From: Mytilus edulis
Lineage: Eukaryota > Mollusca > Bivalvia > Mytilida > Mytilidae
Reading direction: 5' to 3'
Length of the DNA: 64,000 nucleotides
NCBI RefSeq assembly: GCF_963676685.1
Contig: NC_092348.1
Span: forward strand, 14,854,867 to 14,918,866
The notes beneath the pieces are model-generated. The model saw only the letters and a list, made by a program, of their open reading frames with translations. It had not been told where the DNA came from and made no database searches. Of the stretch, positions 11,494 to 22,210 are shown in pieces; position 1 is the first letter of the stretch, and each line of letters begins with the position of its first letter. The position numbers were made by a program, and so were the translations under genes.

Positions 11494-12368
11494 CCGCTTA
11501 ATAACACTTCTTTTTAGCATACTGAATATTATGATGTTCTTACTATTAGTTCAGGTCCTGATAAAAAAAATACACATTCAGTACAGAAAGAAGTGTTTCA
11601 ATGAAAGTTTCGTGTTTTTCTAGGCAGAAATGATTTTGCAATGACATTATACAGGTTTTAAAGAGCTCAAATGATTTTCTTACTGGACAGTGGTAACTTC
11701 ATTGGATATTTCACTGTGTCATGTCGTGAAATTAATGCAGGTTCAATTCATAACAATGCACAAAACCGGTTCAACTACTTTTGCAAGGCGAAAAAGAAAG
11801 TCGAATCGTGAAGCCAATAAACAATATTTTTTTAATCTGAGCATGCAAATTGAAGATTACGTTATATATTTTACATTAAATATATTTGCAGAATAAAAAC
11901 TTTGGTAATGAGAGTCCCAGACAATATATTAATTGCCCGTTTTCCCACTAATTCCACGTGTTTTAAGTAGTAGTTTACTCGTAGTAGCCCACAATGCATT
12001 GTAGTTCATTGAGTCGATTGGTCAGTTTTTCAAGGCCATATTGGCCTTGTGTTTTGGAAATTACTATGCAAATATATTCTGACGTCAGAAAATCTAGAGT
12101 TCTCGACCTGTTAAAATATTATATTGCAACGAGGGGGATGGATCCGTAGGGGGTGAGTAAACTTCATAACGGATTATGGCGTCACGTCAACGGTTAATGG
12201 TGACGTCATCTTATGATGTTGTATGACCCATTTTGGCCAGGCTTTATTAAGGTGACCATATTTTAATTGTATACCTAGGTCAACTTTGGGGTAGATAATT
12301 AATACTTGGCAAAGGATGAGCTATCTTGAACTATCAGGTTCCTTCAATTTTAGTTCAAAACAAGTTTA

Positions 12369-12386
12369 AGGGAGTTACCATTTGAT

Positions 12387-12427
<41 letters not shown>

Positions 12428-12684
12428 CTAGGATGAAATTTGAAAAAAATAGGCAGGACAGGAGTTTGGAGTAAAAAAAAAAGTCAGGATGAGACACTTG
12501 CAAAAAAAAAAGTCAGGATGACAATTTATGTAAAAAAAGGTCAGGATAAACTAAAAAAAAAAAAGGCAGGACCGAATAGAGTGAAAAATAAAAAGGCAGG
12601 ACAGAGATTACAACTAAAAAAATGCAGGACAAAATTTTTCATCCTAGCCCCCCCCCCCAATAAAAATCAAATGGTAGCTCCCTA
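12369..12684. mobile_element. Miniature inverted-repeat element with a 36-G tract
   Basis: The left end (AGGGAGTTACCATTTGATTT, then G runs, then CTAGGATGAAA) and the right end (TTTCATCCTAG, a C run, then AAATCAAATGGTAGCTCCCT) are inverted copies over about 45 bases. The left arm has expanded to 36 consecutive G (12392-12427), against 11 C on the right. The interior is a degenerate tandem array of roughly 30-base units, each an A run followed by GTCAGGATGA or GGCAGGAC. There is no coding capacity. The target duplication is unclear (TTTA on the left, TAAA on the right). Confidence 0.75.
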
Positions 12685-12699
12685 AATGTGAAACCAATC

Positions 12700-13907
12700 C
12701 GGTAGCGTAGAAAGGGACACTGGGTCAATATCTGTTTCATATCGGAACATCACTACTCGAGCAGCAGTACAACAAATTCCGGAGACTACATTTTATATCC
12801 AAGGCATTGACAAGTGTGATACGTTCTCAAGTCACTTATAAACCAGTTTAATATTTCGTTTCAAGAAATTTTAAAAGATCATTTGACATCTGAATGTGAG
12901 TATTGTTAGTTATAAGAGATGGTTTTTGTCCAATTCGTGATGTGCTGTGCATATACATATTTTAAAAAAGATCACATTTGAGCTCACCTGGTCAAAGGGA
13001 CAGTGAGAGCTATTGTCGATAATGTGTGTCCGTTAACTTAAAACAAAATGTCCTCTTAAACTACTAGGCCAAAATCTAGTTTAAAAATTAGTCCAATGAC
13101 CTCTCGCTTGCCAAGCGATATTGTATAGATTGCAGACTTGTCAAAATAGAAACGTAGAGATACCGTGACTGTTTGACGGCTAGTTATTGGAGAAATTGTC
13201 CAACTATGATTTGTTGCCTCTTTTTTTAATTTTAATTTATTTTTGCATTTTATCATATTAACATCAGTAGAAAAAAATGTACTTCAATCACATAACAATT
13301 AGCAAATACTAAAAAAAATATAAAAAAAATCATATGGTTTCAAATTGTCAGATAGGAGTAGACGATTTTACCCCGTTTGTTTTACGTTTTGGGCAACAAC
13401 CTAATATGTTGAATAGAAACTGTGAACAACAAAATCGACAAGCAAGACAATATTTGTGATCAAGTCAAGGTCACTGAACACTACTGAAATATGTAAATAT
13501 TTAGAAAAATGGTTTCTGGATGGAATATTGATTTTTACTAGCTGGATTGGAATGAAACTTGTTCAGGTGGTAAAATGGAGAAGGGGTAAATGCTTATTTT
13601 TTTTGAGAGGGTTCAATAGGTCATAGGTGTATGTCTCCGAAGTTCTAAGGTGAAAAGAATATTTTAGGAAACAATTTTTTCCGGAGGATAGCTCGAGTTT
13701 GGTTGGAATGAGAATTCTAAAGGTAATGAGCAAAAGCCAATGCAGTGCTTTTAGTTTTAAGGTCACCATTACAAAAAAGTTATTGACATCAGAACGGTAT
13801 CCTAGACGTATGAATTGATCAGTTATTTAGGTGAAATATGTTTATTTGTCCATCCAAGTATTTATGTCATAGAATTTTGAACGCTTGGAATAGAAATGTT
13901 TTCATTA
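12700..13907. other. Intergenic stretch without a supportable gene
   Basis: The segment around 12975-13080 (GAGCTCACCTGGTCAAAGGG ... GTGAGAGCTATTGTC) is a fragment of a repeat common in bivalves, related to the GCTCAC-bounded element at 45232-46420. The rest is AT-rich, and I see no exon or structured RNA. Confidence 0.4.
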
Positions 13908-13959
13908 AATGCTCTTCAACTTCGTACTTTATTTTGCCTTTTAACTTTTTTGGATTCGA

Positions 13960-14002
13960 GCGTCACTGATGAGTCTTTTGTAGACGAAACGCGCGTCTGG
14001 CT
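13960..14002 (+). ncRNA. Hammerhead ribozyme, copy 1
   Basis: All core elements of a type I hammerhead are visible in order. Stem I 5' strand GCGTCA (13960-13965) is followed by CTGATGA (13966-13972), stem II GTCT/AGAC closing a TTTGT-like loop (13973-13985), GAAA (13986-13989), and a minimal stem III inside the palindrome ACGCGCGT (13989-13996). The cleavage-site C is at 13997, and the stem I 3' strand begins TGGC. Because stem III is self-complementary, two molecules could pair there, as in other short-stem-III hammerheads. Stem I on the 3' side (TGGCTT) pairs less well than in copy 2, so this copy may be weaker. Confidence 0.85.
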
Positions 14003-14303
14003 TATATACTAAATTTGGTCCTGGTATCTGATGATTTTATTTACAACCACTGGGTCGATGCCACTGCTGGTGGAGATTTATTTCCCCGAGGGTATCACAA
14101 GCCCAGTAGTCAGCACTTTTTGACATGAATTATCATTGATATGGTTATATTTATAAACTAACTGTTTACAAAATTTTGAATTTTTTGAAATACTAAGGCT
14201 TTCCTACCTTAGGCATAAATTACCTTAGCTGTATTTGGCAAAACTTTTAGGAATTTTGGTCCTCAATGCTCTTCAACTTCGTACTTTTTTTGGATTCGCC
14301 GGA

Positions 14304-14347
14304 GCGTCACTGATGAGTCTTTTGTAGACGAAACGCGCGTCTGGCGT
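14304..14347 (+). ncRNA. Hammerhead ribozyme, copy 2
   Basis: The core is identical to copy 1: CTGATGA at 14310-14316, stem II GTCT/AGAC, GAAA, the palindrome ACGCGCGT and predicted cleavage after C14341. Here stem I forms six pairs including two G-U wobbles (GCGTCA 14304-14309 with TGGCGT 14342-14347). All invariant core positions are intact, so self-cleavage is expected. The identical cores despite differing flanks suggest the ribozyme is under constraint or the copies are recent. Confidence 0.88.
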
Positions 14348-14385
14348 ATATACTAAATTTGGTCCTGGTACCTATGATGAGTTTA

Positions 14386-15165
14386 TTGTAACGTTTAATC
14401 TGATATAGAATATGTTAATAGATATTATACACGCTACAATTAACCTTAAATAGCAAAACCCGTTCGCGTTTTCGATTAATAAAGTATCAAATGTGAATAT
14501 GCAGCAGGTCAACATACATTTAATCAGTGAAAATCTCGTAAAACAGGTCAAGGTTCTTGTATTTTAGGTCGTTGTAATAGAATAACCATAGTTCTGAAAA
14601 AGGTTCATGTCCAGCCAATAAACGAACAAACTTGGACTGAGTTTCCTTTCTTTTCCTTTTTTTTTTAACTGATAAAGATTGAAATAGAGAGAAAACATAC
14701 AATAGGAGGAAGCATTTATAATACATGACAGCTCTGTATTATATATAGGTTGACATTCCATCACAATCTTTGTAGGTCTCTTGGAATATGGCTTTAAAAA
14801 TATCAATATAAGCAATTTCAATTTCCCCAGTCCCCACAAAACACTGCCATTTTTTTTAACGGTGGATTAAATCTCTATATTGTTTTAATTTGAGCTATAT
14901 CATTGGGCATGTGCATACTTTCTCTCAATAATTTTAAATTTTGCCAGTGTCAACTTTATAATTGTTAAAATTAGATTTTGTTTTTAAATCGGATCCTTCG
15001 TTACTTCATAAAAGATTTATATTTATTTTTGAACAGTAGCATTTCGCCCTAGTAGAGTGGTCAGGTTGAGGACCTCTTCTACACATTTTGGTTTTTTTTC
15101 TGTTTATATTATAACATGCAGAAAGTATAAAGTTATATCATGGAAGTAAAATAAATATAATTACT
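14386..15165. other. Intergenic stretch, nothing recognised
   Basis: AT-rich sequence with short unconserved open frames. I see no splice-flanked exon, structured RNA or clear repeat. Confidence 0.4.
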
Positions 15166-15169
15166 TCCA

Positions 15170-15262
15170 TTGTTATAGCATGAGTATAACATCTATGGTT
15201 ATAGCATGAGTATAACATCTATGGTTATAGCATGGGTATTGCATCTATGGTTATAGCACTTC
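15170..15262 (+). repeat. 26-bp tandem repeat, about 3.5 copies
   Basis: The unit TGAGTATAACATCTATGG plus TTATAGCA repeats at 15181, 15207 and 15233 with small changes, preceded by a partial copy. A minor minisatellite with no sign of coding. Confidence 0.75.
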
Positions 15263-15559
15263 CGTTTTGTGTTGATTGCTGTCAATTGTTTGAAATATTA
15301 ATGGGCACCATCCATCAAAGTGCAATTTAGGGATGTATGCTATGCAAAATTTTGAGTATATTTCCTTTGCATTGCATTGCCTCGCTGCAAAGTAAACAAC
15401 GCCGAATTTTTAGTAGGCCCCGTCTACGATACAAGTGAATGGATGCGTTCCGTGAGTCCTTCCGTCCGTTCGTCTGGCCGTTCCAGATCAGATTTAAGTT
15501 TTGGTTTTTAGAGTATATCATACATTTTTGTACACTGCAGTTTATGATGACGTTTGTCG

Positions 15560-16690
15560 CAGAAAGCTCGACAAAGGAGTAGTGATCCAACGGCGGCGTC
15601 GGCGTTAGCTAACTTCTTAAAATTTTTATTGTCGAGCCTGCGACTTTTGTCGCAGAAAGCTCGAAATAGGAATTGTAATCCGGCGGCGGCGTTAGCTAAC
15701 TTCTTAAAAGCTTTAAGTTTTAGAAGGTGGAATACCTGTATGCTTCAGACTTTGTATATGGATGCCTCTCGTTACGAAGTTTCGGTCAGTCATGTCCATT
15801 GCCCTTGACCTTATTTTCATGGTTCAGGAACTACTTGAAAAAAAGTCAACATTTTTGTAATGTAACATTCTCTCTTATTATGAGTAATAGGATAACTATA
15901 TTTTGTATGTGCGTGCCTTACAATGTCCTCATGCCCGTCAGACGACCTCATTTCATGGATCAGTGAACAAGGTTAAGTTTTGTTGGTCAAATCCATATAT
16001 CAGATACTATAAGCAATAGGTCTAGTATATTCGGTGTATGGAAGGACTGTAAGGTGTACATGTCAAATTGCTAGGTGTCATCTGACCTTGACCTTATTTT
16101 CATGTTTCAGTGGTTATAGTTATTTTTTTGTGTTTTGATCTGTTTTTCTTATACTATATGCAATAGGTCTACTATATTTGGTGTATGGATGACTGTAAGG
16201 TGTACATGTCTAGCTGGCAGGTGTCCTCTGACCTTGACCTCATTTTCATAGTTCAGTTGTCAAAGTTAAGTTTCTGAGTTTTGTTCTTTATTTTCTAATA
16301 TTATATTCAATAGGTCTACAATATTTGGTGTATGGAAATATTTTATGATCTATATATCAGTCGCTCAGGTTTTATTTGACCTTGACCTCATTTTCACGGT
16401 TCAATGCTCAGTGTTAAATTTTTGTATTTTAGGTCTGTTTTTCTTAAACTTTAAGCAATATGTCAACTATATTTGTTGTATGGAATAATTGTTAGCTGTA
16501 CATGCCTGCATGGCATGGTTTATCTAACCTTGACCTACTTTTCATGGTTCATTGGTCAATGTTTAGTTTTCTTTGTTGATTTTAAGTTTATGTGACAGTT
16601 GTGATAAAGCGATCTATTTAGGACTACCGACCTATATCAATGATTACTAAAGAAGGCGAGACATTTCAGCGTGTACACTCTTGTATAATA
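15560..16690 (+). repeat. About 1-kb dispersed repeat, copy 1
   Basis: The copy starts around GTCGCAGAAAGCTCGA and GGCGGCGTTAGCTAACTTC (15556 on, partly doubled). It then contains several roughly 100-base subrepeats, each with TGACCTTGACCTCATTTTCA and TGGTGTATGGAA-like words, and ends near AAGAAGGCGAGACATTTCAG (about 16670). A second copy in the same orientation follows at once. The same end motif occurs in degenerate form near 1062. It is probably a bivalve mobile element or satellite relative; I see no intact coding frame. Confidence 0.65.
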
Positions 16691-16984
16691 GAAGGTGGAA
16701 GACCTGGATGCTTCATACTTTGTATATAGTAGATGCCTTATGTTACTTAGTTCCCGTCTGACACGTGACCATTGTCTTTGGCCTCATTTTCACTGTGACT
16801 ACTTGAAAACAGTTATGGCATAGGGATAGTGATCCGGCGGCGGCGGCGACGGCGCAGCTAACTTCTTAAAAGCTTTATATTTTAGAAACTAGAAGACCTG
16901 GATGCCTCATACTTTGTATATACATAGTTGTAGATGCCTTATGTAACGAAGTTTCCGTCAGTCATATGTGAGGGGGTGGACAGG

Positions 16985-17245
16985 GGGGTACCCTTCTCCC
17001 TTCTCCCACCCCTCTTCTCCTTTCTCCTACCCCCGTTCTCCTTTCTCCCATTAGAATAAAACATCTCCTTTTGAGACAACTTATAAAAATTTCTCCTTTC
17101 TTCAACTTTTTCTCCTTTCTCCAATTTTTTCTCCTTTCTCCCAGCCTTCCTCTCCTTTCTCCTACCCCCTTTCTCCTTTCTCCCACCCCCTTTCTCCTTT
17201 CTCCTACCCCTTTTCTCCCTGTCTCCCTTACCCCTGTCCTCCCCC
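16985..17245 (+). repeat. Polypyrimidine tandem array (TCTCCTTTCTCC...)
   Basis: About 260 bases are almost pure pyrimidine on the plus strand, built of reiterated TCTCCTTTCTCCTACCCC-like units with a short mixed interruption near 17050-17100. Such mirror-like polypurine/polypyrimidine tracts can form triplex DNA. The open frames it creates on both strands are low-complexity artefacts. Confidence 0.8.
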
Positions 17246-17641
17246 TCATATGTCCATTGTCATTGACCTTATTTTCATGGTTCAGGGACTACTTGAAAAA
17301 AAGTCAACATTTTTGTAATGTAAAATTCTCTCTTATTATGAGTAAAAAGATAACTATATTTGGTATGTGCGTACCTTACAATGTCCTGATGCCTGTCAGA
17401 CAGTTTTCACTTGGACTCGACCTCATTTCATGGGTCAGTGAACAAGGTTAAGTTTTGGTTGTCAAGTCTATATCTCAGATACTTTATACAATATGTCTTC
17501 TATATTTGGTGTATGGGAATAGTGGTAACGTGTAAATGTACAACTGGCAGGTGTCATCTGACCCGAAGTTTACGTCAATTTCATGGTTAAGTGGACAAGT
17601 TAAGTTTTTGAGTTTCCGTCTTTTCAATTATCTACGATTAT

Positions 17642-17884
17642 CTACGATTCCTGATTTCGACCCATTCCTTCTAGTTCACGTATGTTACTTTCTATTGTGT
17701 CGCTGAACGAGTTCAGTCCCCTAATTCCGGGCGTTGGTGCAGGCAAATTTAGCATGTTTTGCATGAATGCGTTTACTGTTTTGTGTTGTTGGCCAAATCT
17801 CTCGTGCAGAATTTGTATTGCTTGGTTATAATTTGTATTCGTCATTTGCATTAATAAATTTCCCGATATACACTCGGGCTGCAT
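17642..17884 (-). pseudogene. BEL/Pao-type retrotransposon gag fragment
   Basis: On the minus strand an 80-codon frame reads YNQAIQILHERFGQQHK, then LPAPTPGIRGLNSFSDTIES and IRELEGMG. This is the pattern of the conserved gag segment (DUF1759/UBN-like; family pattern: L..RFG, then LP, then L..L.D..E..IR.L..LG) of BEL/Pao elements. Only this short piece remains, with no reverse transcriptase, protease or LTR nearby, and the flanks return to the host repeat (copy 2 of the 1-kb family). It is interpreted as a degraded insertion. A domesticated gene is unlikely at this length. Confidence 0.6.
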
Positions 17885-18559
17885 GCTTGGTTTCTCTGTA
17901 TAGTTGTGATTTTAGTCTACTATATTTGGTGTATGGAAATATTTTATGGTATACATGTCAGTCTCACAGGTTTTATTTGACCGTGACCTCATTTTCATGG
18001 TTCATTGCTTAGTTTTAAGCTTTTTGTGTTTTTTGTCTGTTTTTCTTAAACTACAAGCAATATGTTAACTATATTTGTCAGTGTATGGAAGAATTGTAAG
18101 CTGCATACGTTTAACTGGCATGGTTCACCTGACCTTGGCCTCATTTTCATGGTTCATTGGTCCGGCAATGTTTAGTTTTCTTGGTTAAGTCTCTATGTTA
18201 CAAACTAAGCAATATGTCACCTATATTAAGTGCATGTATTGAATGATTGTTAGGTGTACACGTATTTCTCGTTTGGTTTATATTTCCTTGGCCTCATTTT
18301 CTTGGATCAAGTTAAGTTTATGTTATAGTTGTAGTTGTAGTAAAGCTTTATATTTAGTACTATCAACATAATATCAATGGTTAGTAAAAAAGGCGAGACA
18401 TTTTAGCGTGCATGTACACTGTCTGAAACACACCAATACTCAGACTCCCTTTGACATAAAGCTTTAGATGCCAATACAGGGTTTTTAAATAGGGTGCCGC
18501 CAAGTTAAACAACATTTTGAGATGAAAATTTGCATTAACCGTAAATGTAGTCTGAAAAG

Positions 18560-18893
18560 GAGATACAGGACAACCCTGTCCAACCCTAAATCCAGGAACA
18601 GGACAACCCTGTCCAACCCTAAATCCAGGTACAGGACAACCCTGTCCAAGATCTCTAAATCCAGGTACAGGACAATCCTGTCCAATCCTAAATCCAGGTA
18701 CAGGACAACCCTGTCCAACCCTAAATCAAGGTACAGGACAATCCTGTCCAACCCTAAATCCAGGTACAGGACAACCATGTCCAACCCAAAATCAAGGTAC
18801 AGGACAACCCTGTCCAACCCTAAATCCAGGTACAGGACAACCCTGTCCAACCCTAAATCCAGGTACAGGACAACCCTGTCCAACCCTAAATCC
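18560..18893 (+). repeat. 33-bp minisatellite, about 10 copies
   Basis: The unit is AGGTACAGGACAACCCTGTC followed by CAACCCTAAATCC. Most copies are exactly 33 bases; one carries a 6-base insertion (near 18652). Each unit contains the inverted pair GGACA/TGTCC. As 33 is a multiple of three, stop-free frames run through the array on both strands (RYRTTLSNPKS repeated on plus, LDRVVLYLDLG on minus). I regard these as by-products of the repeat, not genes. Confidence 0.9.
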
Positions 18894-19175
18894 GCATCCT
18901 CTCTGATTTGTTTGATACTTTCGTCACGTGATTCTCTTTGCAGGAGTTGTTGATTTTACAATTGTTTTATGGGTTTTTTTGTTAGGGGCGGGGGCATTCT
19001 TACAATGAGAACTTGTTTACGCTCTGTGGGACTTTGTAAATTGTATCACCGCCAAGTATGTATGTCTTGTAGAGTAGCTATATGGAGTACCAGTCTAAGT
19101 TCATTACATGGGGAAGCGTAACCCGGGAATATCTTCATATATTCCTCTCCTGGTAGTTACATATTCCACAATGGT

Positions 19176-19244
19176 TTAAAGCCAATCTAATTAAAATATA
19201 GATCTCTGATTTTGTTATACTACATTTTAATTAGATTGGTTTAA
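19176..19244. repeat. Short inverted repeat (CCAATCTAATTAAAAT)
   Basis: TTAAAGCCAATCTAATTAAA at 19176 onward and its near complement at about 19220-19244 form arms of about 25 bases with one or two mismatches around a 20-base loop. It is probably a remnant of a miniature inverted-repeat element. Confidence 0.55.
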
Positions 19245-20221
19245 CGTATTTTAGTCGTATGTTTCAGCTTTTCACTTTACTACTCGAATTTAATTAAAAG
19301 ATATATGTGCGTGGTCCAGCAATGCCACAATTGACCTATAATGGTTTACTTTACTTTTATAAAATGTTACTTGGATAGAGAGTTGTCTCATTAGCACTTA
19401 AATCGCATCTTCCTATATCTATATATGATAAGGTGGTAGGAGCCCATGTCGCATAAAAATAAAGCATTTTGATATCGAAAAGCTTAAAATGCCATTGTTA
19501 TGTCTTAAGTCAAAAGTTAACCGTGCTTGATTTGGACCTTCGAGTACACTACCAAAAGAGCATCGCTCCAGATGTGTGTTTTTTTAAAGAGTATACAAAA
19601 ATACAAATAAATATTTTATTAGCACAAACTCATCAACAATAAATGGTAAATAAATGGTTAAGGCTCATGGTATATCAATTACATAGTTGGTCAAACATAA
19701 TAAGTATTGCAAATAATGACTATACATATATTAATATGTAATATTATAAACAATGATTATGAATTAGACATATTGACAATTTTATGGAGTTTGTTCTGCT
19801 TTACCCAGGTTCAAACTGTTTGAAAATGACAGAGGAAGTCAATTTTAGGAAAACATGTGTACATGTATACCCTAATTGATTAATAACATCCACGATAGAA
19901 ATTTCCTGTCTGGCCTAGTGCATTATATCCCCATTTTTTGTATCGGAAATCACGAAAGAAGTGATCTTATATACCCTTCCGTAGAATATTATAAGTACCA
20001 AATTATTACGTCTATAAAATAACTTTGAGTATCAGTCATTATATATGTTATTCATGTGACGGTATTCATGTGTGTGTGAAAAGGGGGCGACACTACGAGG
20101 TGTTCATTTCCCAAATCCCGCTATTTGAGATTTCTCCACTTTGTTTTTCTTCTGTTTCCCAGATCTCATCAGGTTTTTTTTTCCATTATATCACATGCAC
20201 CTGGCTTCTTTGTGTCCTTTG

Positions 20222-20545
20222 CTAGAGGTATAGGGGAGGGTTGAGATCTCATAAACATGTTTAACCCCGCCGCATTTTTTCGCCTGTCCCAAGTCAGGAT
20301 CCTCTGGCCTTTGTTAGTCTTGTATTATTTTTAATTTTAGTTTCTTGTGTACAATTTGGAGTTTAGTATGGCGTTCATTATCACTGAACTAGTATATATA
20401 TATTTGTTGGGGGCCAGCTGAAGGACGCCTTCGGGTGCGGGAATTTCTCGCTGCATTGAAAACCTGTTGGTGACCTTCTGTTGTCTTCTCTATGGTCGGG
20501 TTGTTGTCTCTTCGACACATTCCCCATTTCCATTCTCAATTTTAT
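20222..20545 (-). repeat. Dispersed repeat family A, reverse copy
   Basis: The copy runs from CTAGAGGTATAGGGGAGGGT through TTTAACCCCGCCGCATTTTT and GTGCGGGAATTTCTCGC to ATGGTCGGGTTGTTGTCTC and TTCTCAATTTTA. It is the reverse complement of 41273-41600 at high identity. Other members are 44622-46541 (interrupted) and 53524-53690. It resembles a short interspersed element in length (about 325 bases), but I see no polymerase III boxes. Confidence 0.8.
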
Positions 20546-22072
20546 TAGCGACATGGTAAATATATTATGTTTTTATACTTGGATTTTGACAAGGATCCTT
20601 GGATTTTGAGGACTTACTTTTAAAATACCAAACCGAAATAAATATAAGGATAAACAAGAAATCAAATGTTTAAGTTAATTATATAACGTTTAATTTAATT
20701 ACTTTATCTATGTTTACTGCTGTGAACATAACATAATATAACATTGAAATTGTCTTTTAATTTCAGAAAGCGATTATACAAGTCCATGTGTACTGAGTAA
20801 TTTGGTTTTATACGTCAATGTTTGTACATTATAATTTACGGGCGAATAAATTTTCTATGTCATTATGTAACAATGGGCGTGTAAATGTTACGTAACAGAA
20901 ATATACCATTGGTTAGCGAAGATATTAACTCTGTATTACTACGCCATGCTGTGCGCATGGTCGTTTTATCTATTGCATAACGGGGGACGCCGTTAGTATT
21001 GGGGAAGAATGTATCTTAATCTATAATTCTCAATCTTTCTTAAAATGGCTGTACTTAAATATGCTGTAAAATAGCCATTTACCCACAAACTAGTGTTAAA
21101 TATTAAAAAAACAACAAGAAAATAAAATCCCAGGAACTTTTATCATTTATCATTTTTTTTTTGTTAAAAACTTTATTTGGTGTCTGCTTTTAATGAAATA
21201 TGGACGCTCAGGTCAGATTTTCATTCAGTTCGATTATGAAAATTATGACAAATTAACTGCATAATTGATCGATGTTGTAAAAATCATTAAAATTCAAATC
21301 ATCATGATGTCCTCCGTGTGAGTATTTTTCGATTTCTGTACATCTCATGTCGGAAATAGTGTTATAGTAGTCTCAGATAAAAGGCATTCTAACATGTAGA
21401 ATGACATGTTAATTTTTTACTTCATTTGTTTTTAATTCAACAAATACTTCTTACTCAGTCATACTCATGGATTGTCCATGTGGTCGATCTAATAAGGATA
21501 TCTATACCCACTAAGACACGTGAAGGAATTTTATCTCCGTATGGACATTAAAGCAAAGTTACATCATGGTTATTATCTAAAATCAGAATCTAAAGAATAG
21601 CAGGTTCCGAATAAATGAAAAGATTTGTCCTTTGTTTTATCGATTAAGTATAGCAAAGACATGGAACCTGAAGGTCAATCTGAGTGCCATGTGAACAGAC
21701 TAAAGTGTAGTTATATTTTGAAGTATTGAATTAACCTAGGAATTACATAACGTATGTATAATTGATTGTTCAATTATGATGTTCGTCAGCGATTAATATA
21801 CATGTATATGAATATTTATTATTGTCTTATACACTAGTTATAGCTGATGGTAATTTTATCTGAATTTAAAAGTTAGTAGTTGTAGGATTTGAGTTCGTCT
21901 GTGTGGGATGTGCAAGTACACAGCAACGTCCGGTCAGAATGTAGATGTTAAATCCAACGCCCCGTGTAACGCTCTATGAACTTTTAGAACTCTTCGAACA
22001 ATCCTCTTAGGGATCAGTCTCTTACAAAGCAAAATCTCTTACCCTATCCAGAATACCCTCATTCCCCAGGCG

Positions 22073-22210
22073 CAGGGGCGGATCCAGCCAATTTAAAAAA
22101 GGGGGTCCCAACCCCAAAAAAGGGGGGTTTCAACTATGTGCTCACATTCAAAATTAATGTCCAAAAAAAGGGGGTTCCAACCCCCACACCCTCCCCTGGA
22201 TCCGCCACTG
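22073..22210. mobile_element. Miniature inverted-repeat element, CAGTGGCGG family
   Basis: The ends CAGGGGCGGATCCAG and CTGGATCCGCCACTG are inverted copies with one mismatch. The element is 138 bases with G and C runs inside. The flanks AGGCG (22068-22072) and AGGTG (22211-22215) are consistent with a 5-bp target duplication that has one change. Same family as 1418-1580. Confidence 0.8.

Larger units (their letters stand above)
8461..12035. other. Stretch bounded by diverged inverted segments
   Basis: The segment near 8300-8545 (AAACAGGTCGGGAC, TGACCAATCCACC, ACAATGCATGATGGACTACTACG) matches the reverse complement of about 11950-12115 (AACAGGTCGAGAAC, TGACCAATCGAC, ACAATGCATTGTGGGCTACTACG). 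They could be diverged terminal repeats of a 3.6-kb element or two independent insertions. Between them lie the palindromic element at 9122-9370, two family-B repeats and the element at 10154-11493. No gene is supported. Confidence 0.35.
13908..14385 (+). mobile_element. Retrozyme-like tandem repeat carrying two hammerhead ribozymes
   Basis: One full unit and part of a second are arranged head to tail. ATGCTCTTCAACTTCGTACT occurs just before each ribozyme (about 13909 and 14268), and CTAAATTTGGTCCTGGTA follows each (about 14009 and 14353). The unit between the two predicted cleavage sites (13998-14341) is 344 bases. Tandem copies of a few hundred bases, each with a hammerhead, are the hallmark of retrozymes, non-autonomous retroelements known from plants and animals that move through circular RNA. 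There is no protein-coding capacity, and any reverse transcriptase would be supplied in trans. Confidence 0.8.
16690..18425 (+). repeat. About 1-kb dispersed repeat, copy 2, with insertions
   Basis: The order of landmarks matches copy 1 (ATGCTTCATACTTTGTATAT, GGCGGCG...GCTAACTTCTT, repeated TGACC...CTCATTTTCATGG, and the end AAAAAAGGCGAGACATTTTA at about 18390). It is longer because of a pyrimidine-rich expansion at 16985-17245 and a retroelement fragment at 17642-17884. Confidence 0.65.
18900..22072. other. Intergenic stretch without a supportable gene
   Basis: Contains an inverted repeat at 19176-19244, a family-A repeat at 20222-20545 and a family-B-like end at about 19375-19425 (GAGTTGTCTCATTAGCAC). 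The remainder is AT-rich. An acceptor-like TTTTAATTTCAG at 20754-20765 is not followed by a convincing exon. Confidence 0.4.

Noticed and set aside
18560-18893. Telomere-like CCCTAA words
   Set aside because: They occur once per 33-bp unit and never as tandem hexamers.
18485-18953. Repeat proteins on both strands of the 33-bp array
   Set aside because: They are open only because the unit is 33 bases. No splice context, start context or conservation is visible.
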